Assembly: GCA_947175695.1 (NCBI GenBank) | Contig: CAMWNT010000005.1 | Coordinates: forward strand, 1 to 44,020 | DNA from: an uncultured Porphyromonadaceae bacterium | GTDB taxonomy: Bacteria > Bacteroidota > Bacteroidia > Bacteroidales > Muribaculaceae | DNA: 44,020 nucleotides | Direction: 5' to 3' | Part shown: positions 14,546-24,378 of the stretch, piece by piece | Numbering within the stretch: the first letter of the stretch is position 1 | How the letters are laid out: each line of letters begins with the position of its first letter | The notes under the pieces: generated by a model | Told to the model about the DNA's origin: nothing | Databases searched by the model: none | Seen by the model: the letters and a program-made list of their open reading frames with translations, nothing else | Made by a program: the position numbers and the translations under genes

Positions 14546-16867
14546 TCAGGAGGTTCGGGGGGTGATTGTTTTGGTTTTGATTCTGACTTGGCGGAGGGTG
14601 TCGGGGTCGTCGGCCATCATCGTCAGCCGGTGGTAGCGGAAGGAGGGTGTGTGGAGCGAACGCACCGCCCCGCGTGCGCCCGACACCAGCGTATGCCATA
14701 TCTCCAGATCGTCCGAACCTTCGAGCGATACGAGCGCATCGTCGGCGAGCGGGAGAATGTCGACTACGCTTTTGCGCGTGTAGGGCGACCCGAATTTCAA
14801 GGCACGCGTCCTGACCATCGGTCGACTGACCGGTGCCTGCCGACGGCCGTCGCCCCCTTCCGCATCAGTCTCGTCGCCACCCGACTCGGTGTCGCTCAGA
14901 TCCGATGCCAGACGCCTCGTCGCCACTACCGTCAGCAACCGCCCGTCGGACGCCACCGTGAAAAGCTCCCCCTCATGCTCCGCGATCGCGCGTAGCGACA
15001 TGTCGGCAAACTCAAACATCCGCAATTGCCGCAAATCATAGATGGCCGTCGCGCCGTCGCGTCGCAACAGCAGCGACTCGCATCCTCGAAGCGCGTGGAT
15101 CCCGCTCCATTGCGTGATGTCAAACAAGCCGTCGTGAAGCTCCAGCTTCGATGCCGAATCGACCGACCAAATCCCCTCCCGACCGACAAACCAAACGCGA
15201 TCCGAATCCACAGCCACGCCCCCCCGAGCCATTGCGCCGGCGCGACTTAGCAACCGCGAATCCAGATAGCCCCCCGCGCCGTCGGTGTTGAGCAGCCGCA
15301 CCCCGTCAGTTGCCACCATATGAAGGGGATGACGCCCCGTAGCGCCGCTCGCACGCGCTCCCGAGCTTTGGGCGATGCCGACGATTTCGCCATCGGCCAC
15401 CTCCGCCGAATGTCGCCACAAAAAACCGATTGACGGATCCGTCGCCACATACCTGTTGCGCAGCGACACCTCACTCGCCGACCCGTCGGTAGATACGATC
15501 CGTGCCGACCCTCCCCATACGACAATCCCCTGATCTACAGACGCGGCTCCCGAAGGAGTGACGGTAGTGAAATCACGATAATCGGGAATATACGCCGGAT
15601 CCTCGCTGCGCTGTGTGCGCAAACTGACGACGCCCCCCGTAGCGCCCGCCGTAGCGACACTCCCGACAACGCGATACCCCGAGCGCTCATCGGCCACCTC
15701 GGCAAGCAGCTTCTCACGCGACAAAGCAGGGAAGCGGAACGCCATCCCGCGCCGTTGGGATGTCGTTGGATCTGTGTAGCTTGTCAGTGATTCGGCCGCC
15801 GTGCTATTGATGCCCGCCGGCCTCCAATCACGCTCCGCGCCCAACGCAAACTCCACTCGCTCCAGGCGTCGCGCCATGACCCGCATCGACTGCGGAATCG
15901 AGAATGTCGCGCTCACACGATGGGGAAGGAGCGAGAAGTAGACCTTCATATGAAGTGTCGCATCGCTATAGCTCCATGAGTCCAAGAGCGCAAACGGTGG
16001 CTGATAACCGGGATCGAGCGTCACTGCCGCTGTCGGCAATCGGCCGCCATAGCTCGCCACCGCCCGGCATGGTGTCAGTATATACCCCTCGGCGCGCGCC
16101 TTGGCTATATATTCGCTCAAGGCTTTCCCCACAGCCGCATAAACCACACTTCTGACGTCGGCGCGAACCCCTTTCGCATCCGTGCCCGACAGCCAGCCGT
16201 CGATCGCATCCTTGTCGACATCCACCCCCGTGGGCATCGCGACAGCCAATTCGACTCCGGGCCATTCACCGGCCATCGAATTATAACCGGGGAAATGGGC
16301 CTCCGAGAGTGAGAACTCCACTGTCGGTGCCGTCGGTGCGGCCGCCATAAGCGAATAGGTCAATGTCGAGGAATCAAATATCACCCACGCCGTCGACAGC
16401 GTGCCGACCACAAAGATAAAATCGCGCCATACGACCGCCTGCTTCACATCTCCCAATAGTCGCGACACAACGCCCGGGAGATACGTCAGCCCCTCCGATT
16501 CGCCGGCTATCGCCAACGCGTCGGCCGCCGTCAAAAGCAGATAGCGCCGTTCGCCATGTAGCGCGGCCGGAGAATGCACGGCCAATAACCGCGATCCGTA
16601 AGGGAGCAGTCGCCCCGTCGCGACTGTCGACAGTCGCATGACTGTCGGCGAGGCGCCTGAGTTGCCGGTTGACGACGAGCCGCCTGAGGTTGAGCCGCTC
16701 GACGATCCCGGGTCGCTTCCCGGTGAGTCTCCCGGATCGACGCCTCCGAGCCATGCCAGTCCATAAAACGAATCCACCTCGCCATCGGCGCAGAGTGCCG
16801 GCGGCATATCTGACGGTAGCCTAAACGAAACCACCGACTCCATCGACTTGAATTTCACAATTGCCAT
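14546..16867 (-). CDS. Large orphan protein, beta-propeller/virion-protein-like, function unknown
   Basis: From ATG 16867 it encodes 773 residues starting MAIVKFKSMESVVSFRLPSD, with no signal peptide or membrane span. Residues ~38-72 are a Gly/Ser/Pro linker (DPGSSSGSTSGGSSSTGNSG). The rest has beta-blade-like repeats (YVATDPSIGFLWRHSA, PLHMVATDGVRLLNTDGA, DRVWFVGREGIWSVDSASKL, ELFTVASDGRLLTVVATRRL) and ends with a segment typical of phage tail or structural proteins that report values along a surface (LEIWHTLVSGARGAVRSLHT, FRYHRLTMMADDPDTLRQVR). I do not recognise a named family. It stands alone between the R-M operon and xerD, with no other phage gene near it. It is GC-rich, unlike the R-M genes. 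A domesticated or relic virion gene is possible; this is inference. Confidence 0.8.
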   Translation of the reverse strand: MAIVKFKSMESVVSFRLPSDMPPALCADGEVDSFYGLAWLGGVDPGDSPGSDPGSSSGSTSGGSSSTGNSGASPTVMRLSTVATGRLLPYGSRLLAVHSPAALHGERRYLLLTAADALAIAGESEGLTYLPGVVSRLLGDVKQAVVWRDFIFVVGTLSTAWVIFDSSTLTYSLMAAAPTAPTVEFSLSEAHFPGYNSMAGEWPGVELAVAMPTGVDVDKDAIDGWLSGTDAKGVRADVRSVVYAAVGKALSEYIAKARAEGYILTPCRAVASYGGRLPTAAVTLDPGYQPPFALLDSWSYSDATLHMKVYFSLLPHRVSATFSIPQSMRVMARRLERVEFALGAERDWRPAGINSTAAESLTSYTDPTTSQRRGMAFRFPALSREKLLAEVADERSGYRVVGSVATAGATGGVVSLRTQRSEDPAYIPDYRDFTTVTPSGAASVDQGIVVWGGSARIVSTDGSASEVSLRNRYVATDPSIGFLWRHSAEVADGEIVGIAQSSGARASGATGRHPLHMVATDGVRLLNTDGAGGYLDSRLLSRAGAMARGGVAVDSDRVWFVGREGIWSVDSASKLELHDGLFDITQWSGIHALRGCESLLLRRDGATAIYDLRQLRMFEFADMSLRAIAEHEGELFTVASDGRLLTVVATRRLASDLSDTESGGDETDAEGGDGRRQAPVSRPMVRTRALKFGSPYTRKSVVDILPLADDALVSLEGSDDLEIWHTLVSGARGAVRSLHTPSFRYHRLTMMADDPDTLRQVRIKTKTITPRTS

Positions 16868-16944
16868 ATATTTCAAAAATTTGATTACACGGCAAATATC
16901 ATAAATTCCGTCCGAGTCGGCAGTTTTAATCTTGACTAATAGAG

Positions 16945-17871
16945 TTACTGATTATTGTCGGGTTCGCGGCGATAGAGTGGATGGTGGAGAAGCAGTTGCG
17001 TGCGGAGCTGCGATGTGTCGAGGTGGAGGTAGATCTCGGTTGTGGCGATCGACTCATGGCCGAGCATCTGCTGGATGGCGCGAAGGTTGGCGCCCCCTTC
17101 GAGAAGATGAGTGGCGAAACTATGGCGCAGAGTGTGGGGCGAAACGTTCTTTTCGATGCCGGCCAATTCGGCGAGTCGCTTGATTATCAAGAATATCATC
17201 ACGCGGGATAATCGTGAGCCACGGGAGTTGAGGAATAGTATGTCTTCTTCGCCGGGGCGTATTTTTTTTGTCGCGCGTTCGGCGAGATAGGCTTCGACAT
17301 ATTCTATCGCACCGGGCGAGAGCGGCACAATCCTCTGTTTTGATCCCTTACCTTCGATGGCCGCCACAGCATCGCGGGCCGAGAAGCGTGATATGCGTAG
17401 CTCGCAGAGCTCCGATACACGCAGTCCGCTGCCGTAGAGCATCTCGACGATCGCGCGGTTGCGCGTGGCTTCGGCGCTGTCGTCGGGGATAGCCGCGATC
17501 ATCGCGTCGATCTCTTCGACAGTCAGCACATCCGGAAGTTTGCGACTACGGGCCGGACTTTCGAGCAGCGACGTGGGATCGGTGGTGATGATCGATTCCG
17601 AGCGAAGATATTTGAAAAACGAACGCAGAGCGGCCACCATCCGCGCCTGCGACGACAATTGCAGACCCAGATCATGGAGCGAAGCCATAAACGCATGGAG
17701 CAACTCGGGCGTGATTTCGCTGACGTCGGTAAGATCGCGAGCCTCCGGATCGCTTGCGATAAACTCGGCCAGATGCCGGATGTCGCGGGTGTATGACTCC
17801 ACCGTATTGGCGGCCATGCCCCGTTGCAGACTCATATAGAGCCCATAGTCGCGAAGGAGTGTCGAAAACAT
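16945..17871 (-). CDS. xerD: Tyrosine recombinase XerD
   Basis: A 308-residue site-specific recombinase resolving chromosome dimers at dif. The N-terminal SAM-like domain (residues 1-95) includes MAANTVESYTRDIRHL. The catalytic residues are all present: R151 (SGLRVSELCELR), K175/K178 (GKGSKQRIVPLS), H246 and R249 (SPHTLRHSFATH), H272 (LGHESIATTEIY) and Tyr281. Length and motifs are those of XerD, not of a transposon integrase; no attachment site or element borders flank it. It begins 2 bp after the stop of the preceding small gene and is probably co-transcribed with it and the yfhO-like gene. Confidence 0.93.
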   Translation of the reverse strand: MFSTLLRDYGLYMSLQRGMAANTVESYTRDIRHLAEFIASDPEARDLTDVSEITPELLHAFMASLHDLGLQLSSQARMVAALRSFFKYLRSESIITTDPTSLLESPARSRKLPDVLTVEEIDAMIAAIPDDSAEATRNRAIVEMLYGSGLRVSELCELRISRFSARDAVAAIEGKGSKQRIVPLSPGAIEYVEAYLAERATKKIRPGEEDILFLNSRGSRLSRVMIFLIIKRLAELAGIEKNVSPHTLRHSFATHLLEGGANLRAIQQMLGHESIATTEIYLHLDTSQLRTQLLLHHPLYRREPDNNQ

Positions 17872-17873
17872 AG

Positions 17874-18332
17874 TCAGAGAATCGTATAATGCTGATGAGC
17901 CATTTCGGGGCGTGGCACAGCGAGCAGAAAGCGCGGTGATTCAAGCAGCAGTCCGTGGCCGGTCGCGGCGAGAGTGCGGCCGACGAGCGCAAGCTCGTCA
18001 GTCCGGGGCGATAGCAGTAGCAAGGGTTTGTCGGGGGCCTCAATCCAGCCGAGCAGCTGAGTGGCGCGCCGGTCGCGACCGGCAGGGGTCGTCGCCGGAT
18101 TGACGCGAAGGATCACGGGATATCCGGCATTGCGCAGGAAGATCCCGATGCGATAGCCGGTGCGCTCGAGAGGAGTCATTCCCGGCTCCAGCTCGGCGTA
18201 ATAGGCATAGCGGCGCGGCGGACGGATCGCCTCTGTCACGAGGCGGAACGCGAAGGGTGAATGCACCCCGAATCCGCGGCTATGACGCCAGCGATCGCAG
18301 ACACTTCGCAAGCGGCTCAGCATCGCCATCAT
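17874..18332 (-). CDS. Small conserved protein, methyltransferase-like N-terminus
   Basis: 152 residues starting MMAMLSRLRSVCDRWRHSRG. The ATG at 18332 overlaps the upstream stop in the ATGA arrangement, which fixes the start. The segment RGFGVHSPFAFRLVTEAI resembles the N-terminal signature of a Bacteroidetes family often annotated as SAM-dependent O-methyltransferase-like. The glycine-rich SAM-binding motif of true methyltransferases is not visible, so activity is doubtful. The C-terminal half (KPLLLLSPRTDELALVGRTL) has a Rossmann-like alternation. It is translationally coupled to the yfhO-like gene and sits 2 bp before xerD. Function unknown. Confidence 0.75.
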   Translation of the reverse strand: MMAMLSRLRSVCDRWRHSRGFGVHSPFAFRLVTEAIRPPRRYAYYAELEPGMTPLERTGYRIGIFLRNAGYPVILRVNPATTPAGRDRRATQLLGWIEAPDKPLLLLSPRTDELALVGRTLAATGHGLLLESPRFLLAVPRPEMAHQHYTIL

Positions 18333-20899
18333 TTCGCATTCTCTTCGCGACGACGGCGACGAAGTGCCCACACTACTACGGCGGCGGCACACAGCAGATA
18401 GACGATAACCACCGACACCACGCCGATCGTGTTGGTCACATCGACCGACTTCGGATCAAACTGCATCACCAGCTCATAATCGCCGGCCGGGAGGCGGACT
18501 GCACGCAGCGTATAGTCGACCCGGGCGATCGGAAGCTCTTTGCCGTCGGCCGTGGCCTTCCAGCCCCATGGGAAGTAGACTTCTGAGAATACTGCCACAT
18601 TCCCTTTCGATGAATGCACGCGATAGGTCAGGCGGTCGGGTGCGTAGGAGGTCAGAGCGATGGTGTCGCCCGGTGCGACGGCCGTGCCTTGACCGAGGAT
18701 GTCGGCAAATGCTTTGTCGGCGACTGCCTCATGGCGGGGATTGATCGCGGCGAGACGCTGCATTTCGTCGTTGGCGTTGTCGACATATCCGACTTTGTCA
18801 ACGAGCCATGCGTTGCCATAGGCGTTGGGGTTGGTCTCGACGATATCGCCGAAGAGGAAATACTTCGTGTTGAGCATATCCAGCACCGGCACGTCGGATG
18901 TGAAGAGTCGTGCCGAATCCGGATCTATGATGCCGGTCGTGTCGGCGGCGAGACGCTGATAGTTGATCTGTGCCTGCTGCATGAGGGCCTGGCGCGCCGG
19001 ATCGATCATGCGGGTGATGAGGTCGTTGTAGCGCGTCAGTTTGGCGGCATGATAGCCCCCTACTGTCTTATGGAAATATGAAGAGCGGGCGCCTCCGAAG
19101 TCCTGAAGGTCGATGACGCGATAATACGACGTGTCGGCAAGAATGCGGCGGTCGGCGTCGGATTCGGCAAACGATTCAGTGGCCGGAAGGGGCTCGACGA
19201 AGTTCTCGGTGTTGACGTATCGCTTGTTGATGCAGAAAAGGTCGATCAGCATTATAGCGGTCAGCGCGCAGGCAAAGAGGGTGGGATTCTTGAAAGCACC
19301 TTTCAGATAGAGGAAGATCACTCCGAATCCGACCACGATATACATCAGCGAGCGGGCGCAGTCGCCGCTGACAAGCGAGAGTCGCGACTCGCGGAGCGCC
19401 GCGAAGATATTGGCATAGGCGGGCTCGTGGAGTATTCCCATCTGGCGGAGCTGCGAGAGCTCGGTGGCGGAATAAGGCTCGCCGAATATTGTCGGGGCGA
19501 TCCAGCCTATGAGGCATACGGCGGCTCCGAGTCCGAACACTCCGTAGAATGTCCATTTATAGCGCGCGAGGAAGTCGGGAGTGGATATCATCTTCGCGAT
19601 ACACATCGCAGCCAGGAGGGGCACGCAGAACTCAAGCACCACCAGAATGCTCGAGGGGGTGCGGAATTTGTTGTAGGCCGGGAAGTGGTCGATGAAGAAG
19701 TCGGTCAGTGGGGCGAAGTTGTGGCCCCAGGAGAGGCAGACGGAGAGGATGATGGCGGCGAAGAGCGCCCATTTCATCGGCGACTGATAGCGGCCGTCGA
19801 CCACAAACATCGCCAATATGGCGAGCAGCAGCACGATCGCGCCGACATAGACAGGGCCGTTGGTCATCGGTTGATCACCGAAATACTGCGGAAACTGGCC
19901 CAGAAACTGCAGCTCTTCGGGCGAGAGATAGGTCAGCGCCGCCGGTTGGACGTCGCTGACGGGGAGCACTGCGTTCTGACCGCCTACAGGCTTGATCGTG
20001 GCGCCCCCTTTGACGTTGGGGATCAGCAGTGTCCAGGTTTCGTCGATGCCATAGCTCCAGGCTGTGATATAATCATGGTCGGCGCCGCTGTTGGCTTGCG
20101 GTTGGGTCGGGTCGACCAGGTCGGTGGCGCGTCCGCGGATTGTCTCTTTGGAATATTCGTAGCTGTTGTAGAGGCTCGCCGAATTCGCTCCCAAGGCGAG
20201 CAGAGCGGCGGCAGCGGAGCAGAGCAGTCCGATTCCCCACTGCTTCATTTCATGCTCGCGCCATGCGCTCACCCCGCGGGCGATCACCATGAAGAGGATC
20301 GGGAAAAGGAAGTAGTAGGTCATCTGCGGATGGTTGCTCTGCAGCTGAAGCGACGCGAAAAGGGCCGTCAGGGCGGTGCCTGCCAGATATTTGCGTCGGA
20401 AGATCAGCGCCAGTCCGCCGATCGTCGGCGGAATATAGGCCAGAGTGAGAAATTTCCAGATATGGCCCGCGCCGATGATGATTATGAAATAAGTGGAGAA
20501 GCCCCAGGCGAGCGCGGCGAAGAGAGCCACAGGCCATCTGAACTTCATACACAAAGCCATGATGAAGAATCCCGCCATCATCGCGAAAAGCAGATTCGCA
20601 GGCGAGGGAAGCCAGAGGGTGTAGACCTTGAAAATCCAGTCCATCAGGCTGTTGGCCGGATACGACGGCGAAATCTGAAACGTCGGCATACCGCTGAAAA
20701 GGGCGTTGGTCCAGCGGGGCGAGTCGCCTGTCGACTCCGCATATTGCTGAGTCTCATGGCCATTGGCCAGGCCCTGGAGAATATCGTGTTGCTGCAGCAC
20801 ATTCCCCTTCAGATCGTCGGGGGCAAAGAAAAGCAGCGCGACCAGCGCGAGCAGCACTGCCGCGAGGCATGCGAAGAGAGTATTTTTTTTCACTGTCAT
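18329..20899 (-). CDS. YfhO-family polytopic membrane protein
   Basis: 856 residues from ATG 20899 (MTVKKNTLFACLAAVLLALV). About 12 hydrophobic spans occupy residues ~6-560 (e.g. LLFAMMAGFFIMALC, YFIIIIGAGHIWKFLTLAYI), then a large soluble domain, then a final span (IGVVSVVIVYLLCAAAVVVW) before an Arg-rich tail. The start HDILQGLANGHETQQYAEST matches YfhO (PF09586) proteins of Bacteroidetes, which resemble GT-C glycosyltransferases and are linked to lipid or polymer glycosylation elsewhere. The substrate here is unknown. It is the first gene of a probable operon with the small protein and xerD. Confidence 0.88.
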   Translation of the reverse strand: MTVKKNTLFACLAAVLLALVALLFFAPDDLKGNVLQQHDILQGLANGHETQQYAESTGDSPRWTNALFSGMPTFQISPSYPANSLMDWIFKVYTLWLPSPANLLFAMMAGFFIMALCMKFRWPVALFAALAWGFSTYFIIIIGAGHIWKFLTLAYIPPTIGGLALIFRRKYLAGTALTALFASLQLQSNHPQMTYYFLFPILFMVIARGVSAWREHEMKQWGIGLLCSAAAALLALGANSASLYNSYEYSKETIRGRATDLVDPTQPQANSGADHDYITAWSYGIDETWTLLIPNVKGGATIKPVGGQNAVLPVSDVQPAALTYLSPEELQFLGQFPQYFGDQPMTNGPVYVGAIVLLLAILAMFVVDGRYQSPMKWALFAAIILSVCLSWGHNFAPLTDFFIDHFPAYNKFRTPSSILVVLEFCVPLLAAMCIAKMISTPDFLARYKWTFYGVFGLGAAVCLIGWIAPTIFGEPYSATELSQLRQMGILHEPAYANIFAALRESRLSLVSGDCARSLMYIVVGFGVIFLYLKGAFKNPTLFACALTAIMLIDLFCINKRYVNTENFVEPLPATESFAESDADRRILADTSYYRVIDLQDFGGARSSYFHKTVGGYHAAKLTRYNDLITRMIDPARQALMQQAQINYQRLAADTTGIIDPDSARLFTSDVPVLDMLNTKYFLFGDIVETNPNAYGNAWLVDKVGYVDNANDEMQRLAAINPRHEAVADKAFADILGQGTAVAPGDTIALTSYAPDRLTYRVHSSKGNVAVFSEVYFPWGWKATADGKELPIARVDYTLRAVRLPAGDYELVMQFDPKSVDVTNTIGVVSVVIVYLLCAAAVVVWALRRRRREENAK

Positions 20900-20933
20900 A
20901 TCCGGAAAATGTTTAGCAATTGACAATTAATAA

Positions 20934-20963
20934 CCCGCCGAACTTGCAAGCGATGTCGGCGGG
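20934..20963 (-). terminator. Terminator of the lrp gene
   Basis: CCCGCCGA / TCGGCGGG arms with a 14-nt loop, followed on the minus strand by TTATTAATT, lie 29 bp after the lrp stop at 20992. Confidence 0.7.
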
Positions 20964-20991
20964 CTAATTAATCAAAAGAGTCAGCGTGGAA

Positions 20992-21480
20992 TCAGAAGTT
21001 GTGGCGGCCCTTCTTTCCGGGCACCATCTTGATCTGAATCTCGCGGAAGATACTTTGTTCGAGCGAGATCAGGGTCTCAGTCTCAATGACTCCCGGGATA
21101 TTCTGGATCTTATTGTTGAGAAGCTCCATGAGATCCTGGGTGTCGGCTGCGATCACCTTGATCAGCATTGAATACGGACCTGTCGTGTAATGGCATTCCA
21201 CAACTTCGGGAATTTTTTCGAATTCATGGACCACTTCACGATACATGGATCCGCGCTCGAGTCGGACGCCGACATAGGTGCAGGTGTTGAGGCCAAGCTT
21301 ATGGAGATCGACCTTATAGCCCGAACCTGTGATAACTCCGAGTTCCATCAATCGTGCGATTCTCTGATGGATGGCGGCGCGGCTCACTCCGCATTCTTCA
21401 GCGATGTCTTTCGAGGGAATGCGGGCGTTGCGCATGATAATGTTTAGGATCTTTCGATCGAGGTTATCAATTTTTTCCAT
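20992..21480 (-). CDS. Lrp/AsnC-family transcriptional regulator
   Basis: 162 residues. Residues ~8-60 form the AsnC-type helix-turn-helix (LDRKILNIIMRNARIPSKDI, GVSRAAIHQRIARLMELGVI). Residues ~65-150 are the RAM effector domain (YVGVRLERGSMYREVVHEFE, VVECHYTTGPYSMLIKVIAA, GVIETETLISLEQSI). These proteins form ring octamers on DNA and respond to amino acids. The length is typical. It has its own terminator and a short distance to the secreted-protein gene upstream. Its targets cannot be deduced from position. Confidence 0.92.
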   Translation of the reverse strand: MEKIDNLDRKILNIIMRNARIPSKDIAEECGVSRAAIHQRIARLMELGVITGSGYKVDLHKLGLNTCTYVGVRLERGSMYREVVHEFEKIPEVVECHYTTGPYSMLIKVIAADTQDLMELLNNKIQNIPGVIETETLISLEQSIFREIQIKMVPGKKGRHNF

Positions 21481-21521
21481 GGTTTAGGTATATGATTAGG
21501 ATGGATGTGGCTGGATGAGGA

Positions 21522-22238
21522 TTAGCGGATCACTTTCTTGACAGTTTTTCCACCCTGCGAGAAGATGTAGAGTCCGGCTGAGGGATTCTCGACGCGGCGG
21601 CCCTGGAGGTCGTAGTATACTCCTTCGGCGTCGTTGTCGAATGTGATTTCATCGACAGCGTTGCCCTCTTTCGAGTAGTTGATGTAGCATACCAGATCGG
21701 TCGAGAGGGGGGAGGCGTCGTCGGCATCGGAGCTCATGGCGCGGAGCGTCAGCACGTAGCGCGATTGGGATGTTCCGTCGCATCCGGTCAGGTGCATTTG
21801 CCATTCAAAGGAGCCGACTCCTGCCTGCGGCACGGGGAGAGTGCCGACTCCGACCTCAAGACCCTTCGGGAGGAGGCAGTTGCCCGACGGATCAACGTCG
21901 TTGGAGAAAGCGCTGGCATAGCAGATCTGTGCGGCGCCCCAGAAATAGGGATCGGCATTTGCTTCCTGATAAGTGGGAGTGCCGTAGTTGAGGAGTCCGT
22001 AGATATATGATGTCGTGTTGAGTTTGTTTTCAACTTTGAGGTCGGCCGAGAAGTTGCCGCATCCCTCGCCGTAGACGTCTGACAGATCTTCGAAATCGGT
22101 CACATAAACTTCCTGGCCGTTGGTGATTTCTTGCCCCTTGTAGGATACTTTGAAATAGTTGCTGAAATCATTCAGGTCGGCGGCGAAGCCGGAAAGTGCG
22201 GTTGTTGCAACCGTCAGGAGAAGTAGAAGTTTTTTCAT
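21522..22238 (-). CDS. Small secreted protein with T9SS-like tail
   Basis: 238 residues. Residues 1-19 are a signal peptide (MKKLLLLLTVATTALSGFA). The middle ~180 residues are beta-rich and have four cysteines, including GEGCGNFSADLKVENKLNTT and HLTGCDGTSQSRYVLTLRAM. The C-terminus (YYDLQGRRVENPSAGLYIFS, ending KKVIR) is a good type IX sorting-like tail. No known family recognised. It lies 41 bp upstream of lrp in the same direction, with its own -7 element at 22268, so the two could share a transcript. Confidence 0.85.
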   Translation of the reverse strand: MKKLLLLLTVATTALSGFAADLNDFSNYFKVSYKGQEITNGQEVYVTDFEDLSDVYGEGCGNFSADLKVENKLNTTSYIYGLLNYGTPTYQEANADPYFWGAAQICYASAFSNDVDPSGNCLLPKGLEVGVGTLPVPQAGVGSFEWQMHLTGCDGTSQSRYVLTLRAMSSDADDASPLSTDLVCYINYSKEGNAVDEITFDNDAEGVYYDLQGRRVENPSAGLYIFSQGGKTVKKVIR

Positions 22239-22267
22239 TTCGTTAAGTAATTATTTTTTTTGATCCT

Positions 22268-22275
22268 CAAAGATA
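22268..22275 (-). promoter_or_regulatory. -7 element (TATCTTTG) of the secreted-protein gene
   Basis: Minus-strand TATCTTTG, 29 bp before the ATG at 22238, giving a leader of about 24 nt. No TTTG is seen at -33. Confidence 0.5.
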
Positions 22276-22473
22276 AAATAAGTTATTGATGGTCAGATAT
22301 GGTTCGGCGGCGACTCGGGAATCGCGGCCCCGCGGGGGGCGAGCGGTCGGCGACGCCGTGGAAATGACGAACGGGAAAAAGGGCGTATTTTCCAATTCAA
22401 AGCGAAAGTACTAAAAAAAAATGAATTAACCCCAAAAAAATGAGATAAATTTGGTGAATTGTATAAAAATAGC

Positions 22474-22508
22474 AGAGACACGCCGGAAAATGAATCCGGA
22501 GTGTCTCT
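22474..22508 (-). terminator. pckA terminator
   Basis: Arms AGAGACAC / GTGTCTCT with an inner CCGGA / TCCGG stem and a 7-nt loop, followed on the minus strand by GCTATTTTTAT. It lies 72 bp after the pckA stop. Confidence 0.8.
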
Positions 22509-22579
22509 GACAATTATTTGGTTTGGCTCATGTCCGGCCGATGTTGATCGGGGTCCGGACGCGATTCAAGCGGGTTGAA

Positions 22580-24184
22580 TCAGAGCTTCGGGCCGGCTGC
22601 TGCGAGAGCCTTGCCTGTTGCGTTGGTTTCGAATTTCTTGAAGTTCTCGATGAACATAGCGGCGAGCTTCTGAGCCTTTTCGTCCCATTCCTTCGGATCT
22701 GCGTAGGTGTCGCGGGGATCGAGGATGGCGGGGTTAACGCCGGGGAGCTCGGTCGGGATAACGAAATCGAAGTAGGGGAGCACCTTTGTGGGAGCCTTTT
22801 CGATGTCGCCGTTGAGGATGTCGTCGATGATGCCGCGAGTGTCGGGGATGGAGATACGCTTGCCGGTGCCGTTCCAGCCGGTGTTGACGAGGTAAGCCTT
22901 GGCGCCGTTGGCCTTCATCTTCTTGACGAGTTCTTCAGCATACTTGGTCGGGTGGAGCGAAAGGAATGCCTGGCCGAAGCAAGCGGAGAATGTCGGAGTG
23001 GGCTCTGTGATGCCGCGCTCTGTGCCGGCGAGCTTAGCTGTGAAGCCGGAGAGGAAGTAGTACTGAGCCTGCTCGTCGTTGAGGATTGCAACGGGGGGCA
23101 GCACGCCGAAAGCGTCGGCCGAAAGGAAGATCACCTGCTTTGCAGCGGGGCCTTTGCTGACGGGCTTCACGATGTTCTCGATGTGGTAGATGGGATACGA
23201 CACACGAGTGTTCTCAGTGACGCTCTTGTCGGCGAAGTCGGGAGTGCCGTCGGCAGCTACAGTGACGTTCTCGAGGAGAGCGTCGCGCTTGATGGCGCCG
23301 TAGATGTCGGGCTCGTTTTCCTTCGAGAGGTTGATCACCTTCGCGTAGCAGCCGCCCTCATAGTTGAAGACGCCCTCGTCGTCCCAGCCGTGCTCGTCGT
23401 CGCCGATGAGTTTGCGCTTCGGGTCGGTCGAAAGAGTGGTCTTGCCTGTGCCGGAGAGGCCGAAGAAGATCGCTGTCGAAGTCTCGTCCATGTTGGTGTT
23501 GGCCGAGCAGTGCATCGATGCGATGCCGCGAAGGGGGTTGAAGTAGTTCATCATCGAGAACATGCCCTTCTTCATTTCGCCGCCATACCAAGTGTTGAGG
23601 ATCACCTGCTGACGCTCCTTGATGTTGAATGCGACAACAGTCTCGGAGTGGAGGCCGAGCTCTTTGTAGTTCTCAACCTTAGCCTTCGAAGCGTTGAACA
23701 CAACGAAGTCGGGCTTGAAGTCTTTGAGCTCCTCTTCAGAGGGACGGATGAACATGTTGGTCACGAAGTGAGCCTGCCATGCCACTTCCATGATGAAGCG
23801 CACTGCGAGGCGAGTTGCGGGGTTGGCGCCGCAGAAGAGGTCGACAACGTAAAGAGTCTTGTCGGAAAGTTCCTTGACTGCTTTTTCGCGGAGTTCGTCC
23901 CATACCTTTGTGGAGATGGGCTTGTTGTCGTTTTTATATTCGTCGGAAGTCCACCATACAGTATCTTCAGTGACTTCGTCTTTTACGAGATATTTGTCTT
24001 TGGGCGAGCGGCCGGTGAATACGCCGGTCATTACGTTGACTGCGCCGAGGTCGGTGACAACACCTTTTTCATAGCCTTCGAGCGCGGGGTTGGTCTCGTC
24101 TTTGAAAAGTTCGTCGTAGGAGGGGTTGTGAATGATTTTCTTCACATCTTTGATCCCATACTGGGACAGATCCAGTTCTGCCAT
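22580..24184 (-). CDS. pckA: Phosphoenolpyruvate carboxykinase (ATP)
   Basis: 534 residues, the usual length of the ATP-dependent enzyme interconverting oxaloacetate and PEP in the cytoplasm. The P-loop GLSGTGKTT is at residues 242-250, followed by the kinase-2-like segment [20 protein letters not shown] (~259-278). The PEP-binding motif is at ~56-64 (FTGRSPKDK), and metal ligand residues are present in [14 protein letters not shown]. In succinate-forming Bacteroidales it can run in the carboxylating direction, feeding oxaloacetate toward fumarate; fumarate reductase is encoded at the window's far end. Promoter, ~190-nt leader and terminator are all visible, so it is monocistronic. Confidence 0.97.
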   Translation of the reverse strand: MAELDLSQYGIKDVKKIIHNPSYDELFKDETNPALEGYEKGVVTDLGAVNVMTGVFTGRSPKDKYLVKDEVTEDTVWWTSDEYKNDNKPISTKVWDELREKAVKELSDKTLYVVDLFCGANPATRLAVRFIMEVAWQAHFVTNMFIRPSEEELKDFKPDFVVFNASKAKVENYKELGLHSETVVAFNIKERQQVILNTWYGGEMKKGMFSMMNYFNPLRGIASMHCSANTNMDETSTAIFFGLSGTGKTTLSTDPKRKLIGDDEHGWDDEGVFNYEGGCYAKVINLSKENEPDIYGAIKRDALLENVTVAADGTPDFADKSVTENTRVSYPIYHIENIVKPVSKGPAAKQVIFLSADAFGVLPPVAILNDEQAQYYFLSGFTAKLAGTERGITEPTPTFSACFGQAFLSLHPTKYAEELVKKMKANGAKAYLVNTGWNGTGKRISIPDTRGIIDDILNGDIEKAPTKVLPYFDFVIPTELPGVNPAILDPRDTYADPKEWDEKAQKLAAMFIENFKKFETNATGKALAAAGPKL

Positions 24185-24378
24185 AGTTAACTGATTGTTT
24201 TTATAGTATATTAATGGGTTATTATTCGTTTCAATCCGGCGTTTGGGGAGCTGTAAGCTCGGGCAAGGCCGAGGATTTTCTACCTATATAACAATTAATT
24301 TGTGCCTGAAGATCGGTAGGGTTAGTTAAAAAATGCTAAGCTGATTGCGGAGCTTGAGCCAACCCGTCCAAACCAACG

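Larger units (their letters stand above)
22239..22579. other. Intergenic stretch between the secreted protein and pckA
   Basis: Contains the -7 element 22268-22275, a GC-rich patch at 22310-22365 (GCGGCCCCGCGGGG, possible hairpin), A-rich sequence at 22405-22450 and the pckA terminator at 22474. No coding signal seen. Confidence 0.6.

Noticed and set aside
16945-17871. Integrase of a mobile element carrying the orphan protein and R-M genes
   Set aside because: Motifs and length fit housekeeping XerD, it is in an operon with chromosomal genes, and no att-like repeats or tRNA gene flank the region.
19427-20923. 498-codon plus-strand frame opposite the yfhO-like gene
   Set aside because: Highly charged nonsense composition opposite a membrane protein; typical shadow frame.
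22523-24190. 555-codon plus-strand open frame opposite pckA
   Set aside because: Exactly antisense to pckA, with no recognisable domain; a codon-use artefact.
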